A stretch of DNA of 64,000 nt from Aptenodytes patagonicus (lineage: Eukaryota > Chordata > Aves > Sphenisciformes > Spheniscidae): the NCBI RefSeq assembly GCF_965638725.1, contig NC_134961.1:4990641-5054640 (forward strand), written 5' to 3'. Shown here piece after piece: positions 1 through 11,200 of the stretch; position 1 is the stretch's first letter, and each line of letters starts with the position of its first letter. The translations under genes and the position numbers were made by a program. The notes under the pieces were generated by a model. That model ran no database searches, was not told the DNA's origin, and saw only the letters and a list, made by a program, of their open reading frames with translations.

Positions 1-724
1 ACCCAGGCTGCTCGCCTGAAATGCCTGCCTGCGCCGAGGCTGAGCTTGGCAGCGTTTCCAGCAGCCACAAGGACACACGGCGAGGAATGACTCCAGATAA
101 ACCCTCTCCTGTTTGCTCAGGGCTTCCTACAACAAACATGGCCCCTGCAGCCTTTTGGTTTTATCAGCCCATAACAGGTGCTTGTAAAGGCCGCTCTGGC
201 TGAAGTGCCACGCGCTGGGCTTGAGCCGCCGGCCTCTCCTGCACCCGGCCGGGCTGCGCCCAGCAGCTCCCCCCAAAAATGTCAGAGGGGCCAGTGGGCT
301 CATTCGCCAGCCTCTGCAGTGTGCTCGGCTCTCCTCAATTGCCCTGGCCGGCAGGTTCTGTGCTGTGCTGTGAGGGGGCATATCCCACCCCACCCCATCT
401 CATCCCATCCCGCCCCATCCCATCCTACCCCATCCCAGGCACGGGCACTCTCCCCTCCCTGGTGCAGGATGCAGCAGCCGCAGCGCTGGCCAGGGAAGGA
501 GCTGGGGAGCCCTGATGCGGGGAGCCAGTGCTTTGAGCTGCCCCCCCTGGGCTCTGCTCAGCCAGCACTTCAGGGAGCTCTGAGCACCAGCTCCATCCCC
601 GCAGACCGTGGTCCCATCCTGACCCCCTGCTCGAGGCACCCTGCCCGGTGACAGCGGCTGCTGGAGTGGATGGCACTGGCTGGCCGGTGGGAACATGCAC
701 GGGGGAGAGGACTCGCAAGCTCAC
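1..724 (-). other. AQP8: AQP8 intron 3 (partial)
   Basis: GC-rich intronic sequence left of exon 3. It contains the CCCAT-type repeat listed separately. Open frames here in several registers are explained by base composition. No sequence resembling the second NPA exon was seen, so this intron is longer than 724 bases. Confidence 0.8.
382..437. repeat. CCCAT/CCCCAT simple repeat
   Basis: About 56 bases of imperfect 5-6 bp units (CCCAT, CCCCAT, CCCGC, CCTAC), inside AQP8 intron 3. It looks like a short microsatellite with substitutions. Confidence 0.85.
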
Positions 725-939
725 CCTGCCAGGATGTCGACCGTGACCGTGAGGCCGATGCAGAAAGGTGCCAGCAGGGTCTTGGTCTTCCCATTGACGG
801 CGCCCATGCAGACCGCAAGGACCAGGAAGGTGGTCATGACGATCTCACCCACGAGGACGGAGGGGATCTGCTCGTCAGCCGTGATGCTGCTGAAGGCTCC
901 TCCGCTGGCGTTCACATACCGCTCGCTTGCCGCCACGGC
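725..939 (-). CDS. AQP8: AQP8 coding exon 3 (helices 4-5)
   Basis: The acceptor reads CCGCACAG|GCC and the donor CTGGCAGG|GTGAGC, with the intron starting at 724. The exon is 215 nt and encodes residues 129-199 plus two bases. It carries the extracellular NAS sequon, helix 4 ([19 protein letters not shown]) and the start of helix 5. The frame is open for some codons upstream of the acceptor, which is intron read-through. Confidence 0.95.
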
Positions 940-3900
940 CTGTGCGGGGGGAGCCCTGTTTGTGCCGTCCACGCTCCATATTGTGGGCTTTAACGGGCAT
1001 ATGTGCTCACTGTCAGGACAGCGTGGGCGGGCGTAGCATCAGGTTAAAGAGGAGCTAATCTCATCACTTTCCTCCTGAAAGCCAGCCCTAAGCGCCTGGC
1101 AAATATAAAGTCATTAGCGAAGGCTCTCAGCATCTCCCGAGATAATGAGCCAGCCACCGCTCTCTCTCCCGCCAGCCACCGCTCTCCTGGTGGGATGAGC
1201 CTCACCCAGGCACTGAGGGGTTTGCGGCGGCCAAATGGCAGCGTGCTGCTGGGTTCGGGCTGCCTGGACGCTGCGAATGGGCAGCACCAAACATAAATTA
1301 AGCTTACAGCACAGTGCCGTAAGTAGAACCGCAGGCAAACACCGTGCGTGAAAATGGCTGGAGCTGCAGAGGTACCGTGCATCATTCTGTGCCTAATTAG
1401 CGCGCCATAGCAAACCTCCAGAGAACAGCTGCCATTGAGAATTAATTAGCCGGGCCTCAGAGCGCTGTGCAGAGGCGGCACCCCCACATCTGCGCGACAC
1501 TGCCAGACCCGAGCCTGCGGCGGGGGGCGAGTTGTCCGAATCCTGCAGTCAGACCGTGAAAGACCTGGGAGGAGGAACTGGGCACCCTGGCCCCGAGTGC
1601 CAGACAAGCCCCACGCCCACACAGCAAACCTGTGAGCCACACCACCCTGTGAGAAATCAGCACTCTTAACTACATGCAGAACCGATGCACCAAGTCCTCC
1701 TCGCCCTCCCCAGCACGCACATTGCTGCTGGAGACCCCGGGGCTGGGCAGCAGGTTGGGGCTGGCCAGGCCAGCTCTGGCAGAGCAGGGGGTCCCTGCAC
1801 CCCAGTGTTAGCCCTGGTTAAAGAGACTCCCTGGGTGTCTGTACCTTTGCCAGGCCGGCTCCTATCATCCCTCCGCAGAGCTGGGAGACCCAGTAAGGAA
1901 TAAGCATCATGATGTTCAGCTCACCGACCAGCCACACGGCCAAGGACACGGCGGGGTTGAAGTGGCCTCCACTGCAAAGGAGAGAGGAGCATCAGTGAGG
2001 GGTTCACCCCCAGCACAGAGTTCCCTCCTGGGGGCTCGAGCACTGTGCTCGCCATGGGCTGGAGCCACAAATGCTTTTTCAGTCCTTGCCGTGAGAAGTT
2101 GCTATGCACTGCAGAAGAGCAGAATCCGGCCATTTCCTTTCTCTGCAGTTACTGCTTCGAAGCAGCAGCATCTTCACACTGGATACCCAACCCCTCCTAC
2201 AGTGCTGGCAGGGGCAGGAGCTGCCGTGGTGCAGTTTGAGGGACAGGGTTTGGGGCTGGGTTTCTGGAGACACCCACATGCTTCCAGGAGCTGCCACAGC
2301 GCTGCCAGGGGAGGTGGGGGGAGAAGAGGTCTCTCCTGGCATTGCAGGGTGCTGCAGGCTGCGGAGTGCACTGCAGCCCTGCCCAAGGCCCTGGTACAGG
2401 GGGGGTTACACCGCTGCCCCCCCCCCCCCCCCCCCCACTCCCCAGAAAGAGCTTTGCCTGTGGCAGCAGCACAGCCAGGCCACCAGCGGTCTCTGGAGCA
2501 GCTCCTCCAGGGGCAAAGACTCGGTGGGGAAAGTCATTTCCCTTTACATACTGGTGGCAGCCATCCCTGCTGCTCGGGGGAAGGAGAGGGGCTGACAGAG
2601 CTGGTACCCGGCCTGGCAGGACACACATTCTGCAGGGAGGCAGGGAACGGGACAAGCGCTGTCGGGCAGGGCTGAGGCCACCTCCCGGCCACACCAGCAC
2701 TGCTGGACTCTGCTGGGATTTTCAGGGTTTATCTCCATCTCCTCGATGCAAATGCAAAGGCACACAGGTCTCCCTGCATCCCTGCGCACTGCCCACCATG
2801 GCCCCGGGAAAGGGCTGGCAGCAGCCGGCGCTCGCCTCGTTACAGGACCTAAATCATTCATCTTGAAGACCTCGTGCAAGACAAACTCAGATACCTTCTA
2901 ATTAAAACAGATTACCACGGGACACGCATTAATGAACAAGTTTCATAACCAATCAGCCCTAATAATAATTGCTGGTGAAGACAATGAGTCAGAGTGTCTA
3001 GGAACTATAATTACATCTTATTCTTCAGCTGTAATTAAAGACCCATCATATGAGAGCAAGAAGTTGTGTTGTTTAGGCTAGCAGACGTCTCGGTTGGATG
3101 GGGCTCTGGCTGCAAATGCCCCCAGGAAGGGTGGGAGTCCGGGAGCTAAAGGAGGACCTGTCTGCAAATAAACCCTGTCCGCAGCACCCACCCACCCACC
3201 CACCCGTGGCGTGGGCTGCAGCCCAGCCAGCGAACACTCATCCCCGGCCAGGCTCCTCTCCAGCCTCTCTGGACACAAATCTCTAAAACCTGACTTTAGG
3301 CTAAAACATCTCCCTGCACAGGACCCTGAGCCAGCTCCTCCTGGCTTCAGAGCTAACAGGGGACCCCCGGACCCCCGAAATGCTTCTGCAGCCTCTCATC
3401 ACAAAGCCCCCCCTGTGCTGCTCCCCCGGCCCGTGGCTTCACTGTGCCGAGGGCTCGGGGTGCAGCAGGCATCCGGCTCGGCTCCGCCGGCCCACGCAGC
3501 CCGGGTCACTGAGTCCTGATTGTACAAGTCTCATCCCACGGCGTTATCCCTCTTAATCAGGCGCTGATAAATTATCAGTCAGTTTAGTCTGGACTCCAGG
3601 GCTCACACGAGAGCCCGGCTGAGCCACCCTCCCCGGCCGGGGGAGGCTTGTGTCCCAGCCCGGTGTGTCAGGGACAGCCTGGAGCTACCCCATCCCTGGG
3701 CTGCGCGGAGCCAACTGGAGAGAAGGCAATGAAACTCCACAGGGACCGTTTCAGCTTCTCCCTTCAGGATAAATCTATATCTTAGCATCAAATGACACCA
3801 TTTTCAACAAGCAGGTCTGTCTAAATGTTGCTTTTGAGGAATTGAAACCATTTGTAAATGTAATCCAAAATTTTCACCTGAAAATACACAGGGGAGTAGC

Positions 3901-4576
3901 ATACTCAGGTCAAAACGTCTCGTTCTGACATCCTTTCAAAAGGAAACGTCTCAGCTTTCCAAAGGAATGCTTCTGTTTCAGCTTCGACCATTTTTATTAA
4001 AAGGGACTAAAAATAAAATGTCGCAATCAAAAGCCAGGTGAACTCCCCCAAACCCAAGGTGTTGTAGACAACCACCACCTAAGCAGCCATGCCGTTAACC
4101 GAGAGGCTCGATGGCAGCGCAGCATTGCTGCGGTCACCAATATTTACAAGAACAGGAAAGATCCTAAAGGCAGCGTGTGGGGAGGCACGAGCATCTCCTC
4201 CTGTCCACACGCAGAAACCGTGCCAGCACCGGGCAGGGACCGTGCCGACCCCAGTGAGGGGGTGCAGAGGGGGCGGTGGGGGGAGCACCCGCAGCCCCAG
4301 ATGCTGGCCCCCCCATTACCTGATGTCTCCCAGGATGGCGATGGTGAGCCCCAGGGCCAGCCCGTGCGCCAGGGCGGGCTGCAGCCTCCCCGTGCCCTCC
4401 GCATCCTCGACCACGGAGAGGCAGCCGATGAAGATGAAGAGCGCGCTGCCCAGCAGCTCGGCCACGCAGGGCTGGACGTAGCGCTCATACCAGTGAGGCT
4501 GTAGGGACTTGGACTTGGTGTCAATGCCCACCATCGCCTCCTTCGCTGGGGGGTGACCACGCTCGGCAGCGGCCAT
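725..4576 (-). CDS. AQP8: Aquaporin-8 (AQP8), coding exons 1-3, 3' end outside the window
   Basis: AQP8 is a six-helix membrane channel of the MIP family that passes water, ammonia and hydrogen peroxide, chiefly in intestine, liver and pancreas (family knowledge). Three exons join in phase: 4576-4320, 1971-1845 and 939-725, giving residues 1-199 and two bases of codon 200. Visible landmarks are [19 protein letters not shown] (helix 1, residues 29-47), [12 protein letters not shown] (residues 86-97, with the first NPA motif at 91-93), [20 protein letters not shown] (109-128), an N-glycosylation sequon NAS at 138-140, and [17 protein letters not shown] (184-200). Human AQP8 has the same blocks in the same order and is 261 aa. 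The second NPA motif and helix 6 are expected in an exon left of base 1; I looked for them in 1-724 and did not find them. The neighbour LCMT1 is transcribed in the same direction, as in human. Confidence 0.95.
940..1844 (-). other. AQP8: AQP8 intron 2
   Basis: A 905-base intron. Two AT-richer patches stand out from the GC-rich background. Bases 1030-1150 contain GGTTAAAGAGG, AAATATAAAG and a GATAATGAG. Bases 1390-1450 contain two homeodomain-type cores (CTAATTAGC and TTAATTAGC). These may be regulatory, but this is inference from motif resemblance only. Confidence 0.6.
1845..1971 (-). CDS. AQP8: AQP8 coding exon 2 (first NPA box)
   Basis: The acceptor reads CTTTGCAG|T and the donor GCAAAG|GTACAG. 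The exon is 127 nt, enters with one base completing Ser86 and leaves in phase 0. It encodes [19 protein letters not shown] and then helix 3 through GLAK128. The NPA loop dips half-way into the membrane and lines the pore in all aquaporins. Confidence 0.95.
2417..2436. repeat. Homopolymer C20
   Basis: An uninterrupted run of 20 C on the plus strand, so 20 G on the transcribed-sense strand of AQP8 intron 1. Such runs are prone to length variation and assembly error. Confidence 0.95.
3186..3205. repeat. (CCCA)n microsatellite
   Basis: About five tandem CCCA units within AQP8 intron 1. Confidence 0.9.
3564..3578. promoter_or_regulatory. Inverted pair of GATA motifs
   Basis: CTGATAAATTATCAG is a perfect 7-bp inverted repeat around a central A, placing two GATAA cores head to head. 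Another TTATC lies about 20 bases left, near 3544. GATA4/6 drive many intestinal genes, so this is a plausible AQP8 intronic enhancer element. No functional evidence is available in the sequence. Confidence 0.35.
4320..4576 (-). CDS. AQP8: AQP8 coding exon 1
   Basis: Encodes residues 1-85 plus two bases (AG) of codon 86. The ATG at 4576 is the first in the open frame. The N-terminal 25 residues ([10 protein letters not shown]...) differ from mammals, as is usual for this cytosolic tail. From WYERYVQPC onward the match to AQP8 is clear, including [10 protein letters not shown] and [13 protein letters not shown]. The donor reads ATCAG|GTAATG, with the intron starting at 4319. A second ATG (residue 15) is also in frame, so the exact start is less certain than the exon. 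Confidence 0.93.
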
Positions 4577-4841
4577 GAGCGGGGCTGGAGCAAAGCAGGC
4601 AGAGCCCTGGTGGCAGCCGGTCCCGTGGGCACGATCGAGGAGATGCTGCAGAGCAGAGGGCTTGAGAAACTGGAGACGGAGGCTGCCTGCTCAGGTCTCT
4701 GAGGGGTCCTGGTGCAGGGACGAGGACCCTCGAGGAGCACCCCGCTTGTCCCGCTGAAAGGCTGGCAGGCAGGCTCCCCTTGACCTGTATGAAGAGGTAG
4801 TGGATGGGAGGTGCTAAAAAATGGATTGGATTTGCATTGCT

Positions 4842-4862
4842 AAAAAAAAAAAAAAAAAAAAA
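4842..4862. repeat. Homopolymer A21
   Basis: An uninterrupted run of 21 A, 266 bases upstream of the AQP8 start codon. It reads as poly-T on the AQP8 sense strand. Confidence 0.95.
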
Positions 4863-4865
4863 GGG

Positions 4866-4925
4866 GCAATAAAAGCTGATAGGCCAGCCCCCAGGAATAT
4901 AAAAGCTCTTTATCACTGCTGTTCC
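4866..4925 (-). promoter_or_regulatory. Candidate AQP8 upstream promoter segment
   Basis: About 290-350 bases upstream of the AQP8 ATG. On the minus strand it holds two AGCTTTTAT repeats (AGCTTTTATATT and AGCTTTTATTG) and two GATA cores (GATA on the minus strand at 4911-4914, on the plus strand at 4878-4881). These resemble CDX and GATA sites, as expected for a gut-expressed gene. The best TATA match (TATAAAAG at 4898-4905) faces the plus strand, away from AQP8, so a classical TATA box for AQP8 is not supported. The transcription start is not determined. Confidence 0.25.
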
Positions 4926-4958
4926 TTGGTTCAAGGCTTTGGGTTTTTTTTCCCTGTG

Positions 4959-4976
4959 TTTTTGTTGTTGTTGTTT
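4959..4976. repeat. (TTG)n short microsatellite
   Basis: About five TTG units following T-rich sequence, in the AQP8 upstream region. Confidence 0.8.
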
Positions 4977-5194
4977 TAGGGTTTTCTGCCAAGACTCAGG
5001 ACGTGATTCCTTTCATGTAGATACCCGGGGTGCTGGCACCTGTGTGAAGCCCAGCTGGCCTGCTTCTCTGGGCAGCTTTTACCTGCTTGTGCTGCCAAGA
5101 GGTAACACGTGCCCGAAGGACCACAACATCGTGTGCACAGGGGCACGCATGGATCCAGCAGTGCCCTGGGAAATGGCTTACGTAGCTCCGGGGA

Positions 5195-5227
5195 GGGAAA
5201 AATCACTCCTTGGGAAAAATCACTCCT
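5195..5227. repeat. Tandem duplication of a 16-bp unit
   Basis: The unit GGGAAAAATCACTCCT occurs at 5195-5210 and again identically at 5212-5227, one base apart. Small slippage-type duplication in intergenic DNA. Confidence 0.9.
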
Positions 5228-8200
5228 GGCCAAGGCTTAGCTCTCTGTAATTAAATCTAAGCCCAGGTGTAACACAAGAGACCAGAGCCCTTCCCAGCAC
5301 GGTGCAATCGAGAGCCCTGAAACGTGTGTGGAAGGGGATGCACGAGGAGCAAGGGGGAAGGCTGCACCTCGGGAAAGGGCATCCAGAGTCGCCGCTGTGA
5401 CGTGGGGGGACTGAAGCCCCTTGGAGCCAGCCCAGGGCTCGGAGCAGTGTCCGGGGTCAGGTGTGGAGGGCAAACACCTCCTTCAAAAACTGCCAGACGT
5501 TGGTACCTTTGTGCATGGCAAACATGGGATTTACTTTGTGTTACTACAGTAACACTTAAGGGGCTTTAAATCCTTAAAGATAGCATCAGCACAGAGACCT
5601 ATTGCTGAACCTCTTCCTACAGACCCCAGAGAGCAGGTAAAGCGACCGATTTGCCTCGAGTTACCAAAGGAGCCTGCCTGAACCACAGTCGAAGCCGATT
5701 CCTCTAAACTTCAGCCCACGTCCTGCCCAGAGCTCCTAAAGCAGGATCAGCCAGCTCTGATGGTCTGTATCCCCCTCGCTCTGCTCTCAAATAAAAGATT
5801 GCTGGCAAGGGTGCCTAGGGATCCACCGGCAGCTTTGAAAGTTGACGTCGATCCAATACTTAAAACAAAACCTCCCCAAACCCCCACCGCACCCCATAAG
5901 GGATCACTGCCTGGAAAGCCAGATTCAAGCCACAGCAGAGGCTGTGGAGCTGCAGCCGGCAGGCGAGGGGGGACGGCCGGGAGGGGTCCCCCCCCGGCAG
6001 GGGACGCTGGCACCACCGCACCGCCCGTGCAGCGATGGGCACAGCAGAAATTGCCCTGGCGATGCAAGTGCGCGGGTCTCTGCAGCACAGCTTGCACCCA
6101 GCAGCAGGAACGCGCCTGCCGTCTGAGCGGGGATGCAACCCACCCGCTGCGGCATTGCACCTCCTTGAGCAATCACCTGCAGCGTTTCATGTTTGTGGTG
6201 GGTGATTAAGGATCGGGGTTTATAGATATATTTTTTTTTCCTCTCGTAAGCAAGGGTAAAGAACGCCAGGGATGTTTTATGATGTTTTCACAAGACACTG
6301 GGGATGGGAAGGAAATTTCCACTTGCCTGTCCCAGGGAGGGCTCTTGCTGGCCACCCACCAGACGAAGGTCAGGCCAGAGCTACGAGGGAATCCCAGTTC
6401 AGGCACCTCTAAATGAGCCTCTGTCAATTCATTTCCCCTCCCGAGAGCTCGTTTCCTACAGACAAAAGGTCTTGGCAGCAGGTTATCGAAATCAGTGGAA
6501 TATGGAGAGTGAGTGGTGGGGTTGGCTGGTTTTGGGGCTCCTCTTTGAACCCCCTGCATGGACCTGTGGAACAGGAAAATACCTGATTCGATTTCGTCAG
6601 GTCGCAGAGCGCAGCGACCTCGAGCAGGTTTCCAACAAGTACACCGAATCCATCTGCCACCACGCCTCCTGGCATCACCAGATGAGGGTTTTGTTGAGAG
6701 AGATTTTAACTCCCATTAAAGGAATCCAGATTTAATTTGTTTTGGGGGGTACTTATTATGAGAGATAATTGTAACACATAACCAGATTTCATCTGGTGCT
6801 CCTTACCAGCAGCTCTCAAAGCGCTGTACAAACGATGCTGGCATCACGTCAGTGCACCAGGAGGCAGCTGAGCTGCCCCAGGTCGCCGGCAGCGCCGGGC
6901 AGCAGCGCCGGGCAGCATGGGCAAGCCCTGGGAGCCAGTCCCCGGCTCTGCCGCTCCTCGGCCAGGGCAGAGGCAACAAAATGGCCCCTTCCAGACGCTG
7001 CTGCCACATACACGGTGCAGGAACGCTGCAGATGGCAATGCCGTCACACCTGGACCGTGGCCGTACGGGCTGCTGCAGATGCCTCCCAGCAGAGCAATGG
7101 CTTCAGAGCGCTGGAAGGTCACAACCCAAAAGTGAAGATTAACTCCGCGTCCTTGGCTTTTAAACATTTACCATTATTGTTCGGGGAGCAGGGATGTTTG
7201 CCTGATCCTTCTAGAGGAAATGCTCCGCGTTCAGGCAACAAAGGAATTAATTATTACTAAGCACAGAACTGAACCAGCAAAACAGAAGCATCATCCTGAG
7301 GGAACATGTTTCCCCCGTCGGTAGGAGCTCCAGCCAAGCGGCTCCGCACCAAGTGCCCGCCAGCGCTGCCCGGGCATCCCACGTCTGCCACGCGGGACCG
7401 ACGGAGAAATCGCTGGAGGAAACCGGCTCAGGAAATTTCAGCACTGTGCAAAACCCTGACTGATTTTTTTTGGAAGATTAGGGAAAAAGAAGCATTTTTT
7501 GCAGGGCCACGGCTGATGTGCCACTAGGAGAACAGTTCAGTTGGCAGTTTCTTGCCTTTCTTCCTGGGGTCCAGGGAACGCTGCTGTTCTCACCACTGCC
7601 TCGGTGTAAGGATGGTTACAAGGGAAAACAACGCTCCCTGTATGCAATTCAAATTAACCTTACAAACAGGGACAAAAGCAAAACAATAAAATAACGATGA
7701 TTTTTTCGGCACCTGTCAGCTGTGGCTTCTAAAGTGCTCTCAAGCGCATAAATCCTACCTGAACCTCCCGATGGACAAATGAGGCCAAGTGATCACTTGG
7801 CTCATCCCCAAATCATCTCTGGCCCCATGCAACAGCAGGCAGCAAAGGGGCAGAACTGGACCTGGCAGCGTGGGAGGACGGGCAGGCAAAATACAAACTA
7901 GCCACATAGGAATTATCTGAAGTTTTCAGCCATGCTACAGTGAGAAGTGCCAGAAAAGTGTGCAAGGCAAAGGGACGTAGGGTTGTTCAGTGTGGTCAGA
8001 AAGTCACACCACCGGCAAGATGACCATGGGCAAAGCAAGGAACTCTGGACTGAGGGGTCCACCAAGGCTCGAAGGGAACAGCATCATCTCAGCACACTCG
8101 GGACTGCCTGGACTCTCCCACACAGCCCAAGGTTTACAGCAGCAATAGACATGATCTGTATTTATCATCATGAATTGCCAGAGGTGGTGTTGGATTTCTT

Positions 8201-11200
8201 TTATGTTTACCCTGAACTGTGACTTTCCTGCACTTATAACTCTTGAGCGTAATACGTTTTCCCTAACACGAAATAAATGATTGCTACAGACCCAATTCAA
8301 GCTACATCTCATCCGACATTCCTCCTATGTCATTCTCAGAAGAGGCTGCTCCAGCATCTGTCTTTTGTTTAGGAACGCCACTAACGTGCGAAGAAAACCA
8401 CCCTGCTCTTAGCACCCTTTGCCCCTCACAGGTAAGATTAAATACTTGCCACTAAGGTTTGCTCAGTAAGCTTGATAGAAACCACGCTCCTGGGAAAAGG
8501 CGTGGGGATGAGAACAGATAAATCTGTTCCTATTAGCAGACACTTATTTTTGTCCTTGTTTGTGCTTGCACCGATTTGTTAAATAAGTGACAACAGCAAC
8601 TGTGTCAATTAGTAGAGGAAATGGTGGTACAAAACAAGCAACAGCTTCGAAAAATCCTTTTTAGGAACTGTAGAGAACATTTCCCATGTCCACCCACCTG
8701 GACAGAAAAGTCAGAACACCCCTATTTTATCCAGCCCCCCACCCCAGTATTTCGTTCTGTTTCTCCTTGCTTCATCCCGCAGATCTTCGACCTTTCGTTT
8801 GCTTTTCCATAAGAACCTTCGCACCGAACTCAAGCCACCCAAACTCAAAAAAGCACTTAAGCAGACACTTAAGGACGTGCTCAAGTGCCATTAACATTTA
8901 ACAATGCTTAAGGGCAGGCCTTGAGCACATGTGGAGTCTGTTGAATCACTGCAGGTACCTTTTATAGGACAGACTTCTGACTGCGTGTCTATAAAAACGT
9001 TATCAACAAAGTATTTCGGTGCTGCACAGTGGTGTTGCTGCAAGGAAAGACCCCAGCATAGCCAGCATCCACGGTCAGCTCTTTCGAAAAGCAGTGAGGA
9101 AGGCAAAGGCAACTCATTTGACACTGCCTTATCTTTACAGTATTTATCTTGGAGACTGATAGTCTTAATGATTACACAACTGTGATTGAATGAGAACTTG
9201 CAGAATTATTTGCAGCTCATAGCAGTAACACAGGTTAGCTGACCTCTGCCCATTTATAGATCCTATATTGTGTAATAGCTTTACTTCAAATTGCTACCGT
9301 AACGCTCCAGTGCAGATGGAAATTTCCAAGGGTTCTTAATACAGACTTAACGTTGTCTGTTGGAAACCAGGGACAGATTTGGGTCAGTTCTGCATATACA
9401 GAGTAGACTGGTTTTTGAGAAGGGAAAACAACCAGCAGGATGAAGCCACGCTTAGACCTTAATTCTGGTATTTAACATCAAAATCCACTAAGCTCTCAAA
9501 GAAGGGACGGATGCTCCTAGTCCCATGCAGCATACGCACGTGCACATCTTCTCTGCAATTACCTAACACTCGGCTCTCTGCGAATATCCTGTAAGGCCGA
9601 CTACAACGGAGCGTTTCTGCCCCAGCAGCACAGAGACCTGAAAAATCTTGTAAGCACGAAATGAGGAACTGGTAACTCTACAGAGAAGCTTGAAATGCTA
9701 CGTGCTAAGCTAACAACTGCTTTTCATTCAGTTCCTAGAGCTCGATAATCCCTGTAAGGAACTAAATAATTTAATTTTCTAGAAGGGGACTTCTTTTATG
9801 CATCTTTTAAGAGTGAGTAGGCAATGCTCAGGCATGGGTAATGTGGATGGAAGACAGGCACAGTAAGGCGTAATCACCTAAACTGTGGTTGAAGCTTGGA
9901 CAGAGCGAGGATCAATATCCAGGACGCAGCATGGAGCAGATAGGAGGATTTTCTTGTACCTGTCGGGAACAATTTGTGACAGGCATCTCAAAGGCAGGCA
10001 AGGACCATGTGCTCCCACTCCCTCGGTTTGCCATGGCAACTGGACTCAGCATCCTCGTTGTGCAAATGCTTCACAACCACAGACACAGGGAGAAGGAAAG
10101 AGGATTAACAGGATTTTGCTTCACGATCAGCGAGTATGACCAGACACAATTCCTCTGGCTGCCCCTTCCTGCTACCCACGTTCCCTGGTAGAGCTCCTTC
10201 GGCAGGACCTTCACCCCCACCACGCGCCCCGCAGCCCAGACCCGGGGCTGCCAGGTCAGTCTCCTTTCAAAGCCTGGCTGTCGTCCTCACTGGAGGTCCC
10301 GTGTCACCCACCCTCTCCGAATGCACGGCACATGGGAAGGACAGCCCGACTACCCACCCTGCAGTCGAAACAGAGCAGGAGGACAGGGGGGAGATGCAAC
10401 TTTTCAGATGCTCCACAACCCATTAGCAACAGGGTGAGGAACATCACAGGCTCCTCCCCATAAGAGACTTGCAGGAGAACTTTTCCTATCAATGACATCA
10501 AATCTCCTGCTGTTACTACATTTACAGACATAGAAACTATATTCCATAGGAAAAAGGAAACTATTTCAAGTACTTTTAAGTGATCTTCAACAAAATGGCA
10601 CAGGTGTGGCTATGACACGGAGACCAGAGCTAAATTCAGGGCCGATATGAGATATCCCAGTGGCAAAGATGACAGCGAAGTGCCTTTATCTAGGGGCAGG
10701 TACCAGCCAGGTCTGGCTCTCCGCCTCTTCAGCCAGCACCAAGAGCCGCAGGCAGCGACTCCACCGCAGACACCAGCGGCGAGCTCCTGCAGGCAGGGCC
10801 AGGCAAAACCCTCCAAGCATCAGGGGAAGCTGCCAGCGGGGCAGGGGGTTGCAAAGGGAACAACCGAGCGATGCAGCTGACTGTCGCCTTGCAGTTCACT
10901 CAAGCTTAAATGATTTTTTTTTTTTCTCCCCTCCTTTAAACAAACCATTTGCAGGGATGAACTTTGTTGTACTGTCAGTACCAATAACCCGGGCAAAAGG
11001 CTGGGGTGGGAGCAGAAAAGAGAGGCAGAGGTTCACCGTGCAGCTCAAGGGAGCCACAGCTGACAAGCAGAGTCACGCTACCACAGCAAGTAGCAGCAGA
11101 AGGCAAAGGCCATCTCTCCTGGCTAGAAAACGTTTCTCAGCCTTTTTCAGCTAGTGGCTTTCCGGCAAAGTAGCGTTGTCTCAGCAGAGCCAGGCACTCT

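Larger units (their letters stand above)
1972..4319 (-). other. AQP8: AQP8 intron 1
   Basis: A 2,348-base intron. It contains a run of 20 C (2417-2436), a CCCA repeat (3186-3205), an AT-rich block (2880-3060) with a consensus AP-1 site, and a symmetric pair of GATA sites (3564-3578). The long open frame of about 237 codons over 1962-2675 on the plus strand is low-complexity and antisense to the gene, and I do not regard it as coding. Confidence 0.8.

Noticed and set aside
178-651. 157-codon plus-strand frame over the CCCAT repeat
   Set aside because: It is intronic, antisense to AQP8, and driven by simple repeat and GC composition.
1962-2675. 237-codon open frame on the plus strand
   Set aside because: It is antisense to AQP8, spans a C20 run and GC-rich low-complexity sequence, and overlaps real exon 2. 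No domain is visible.
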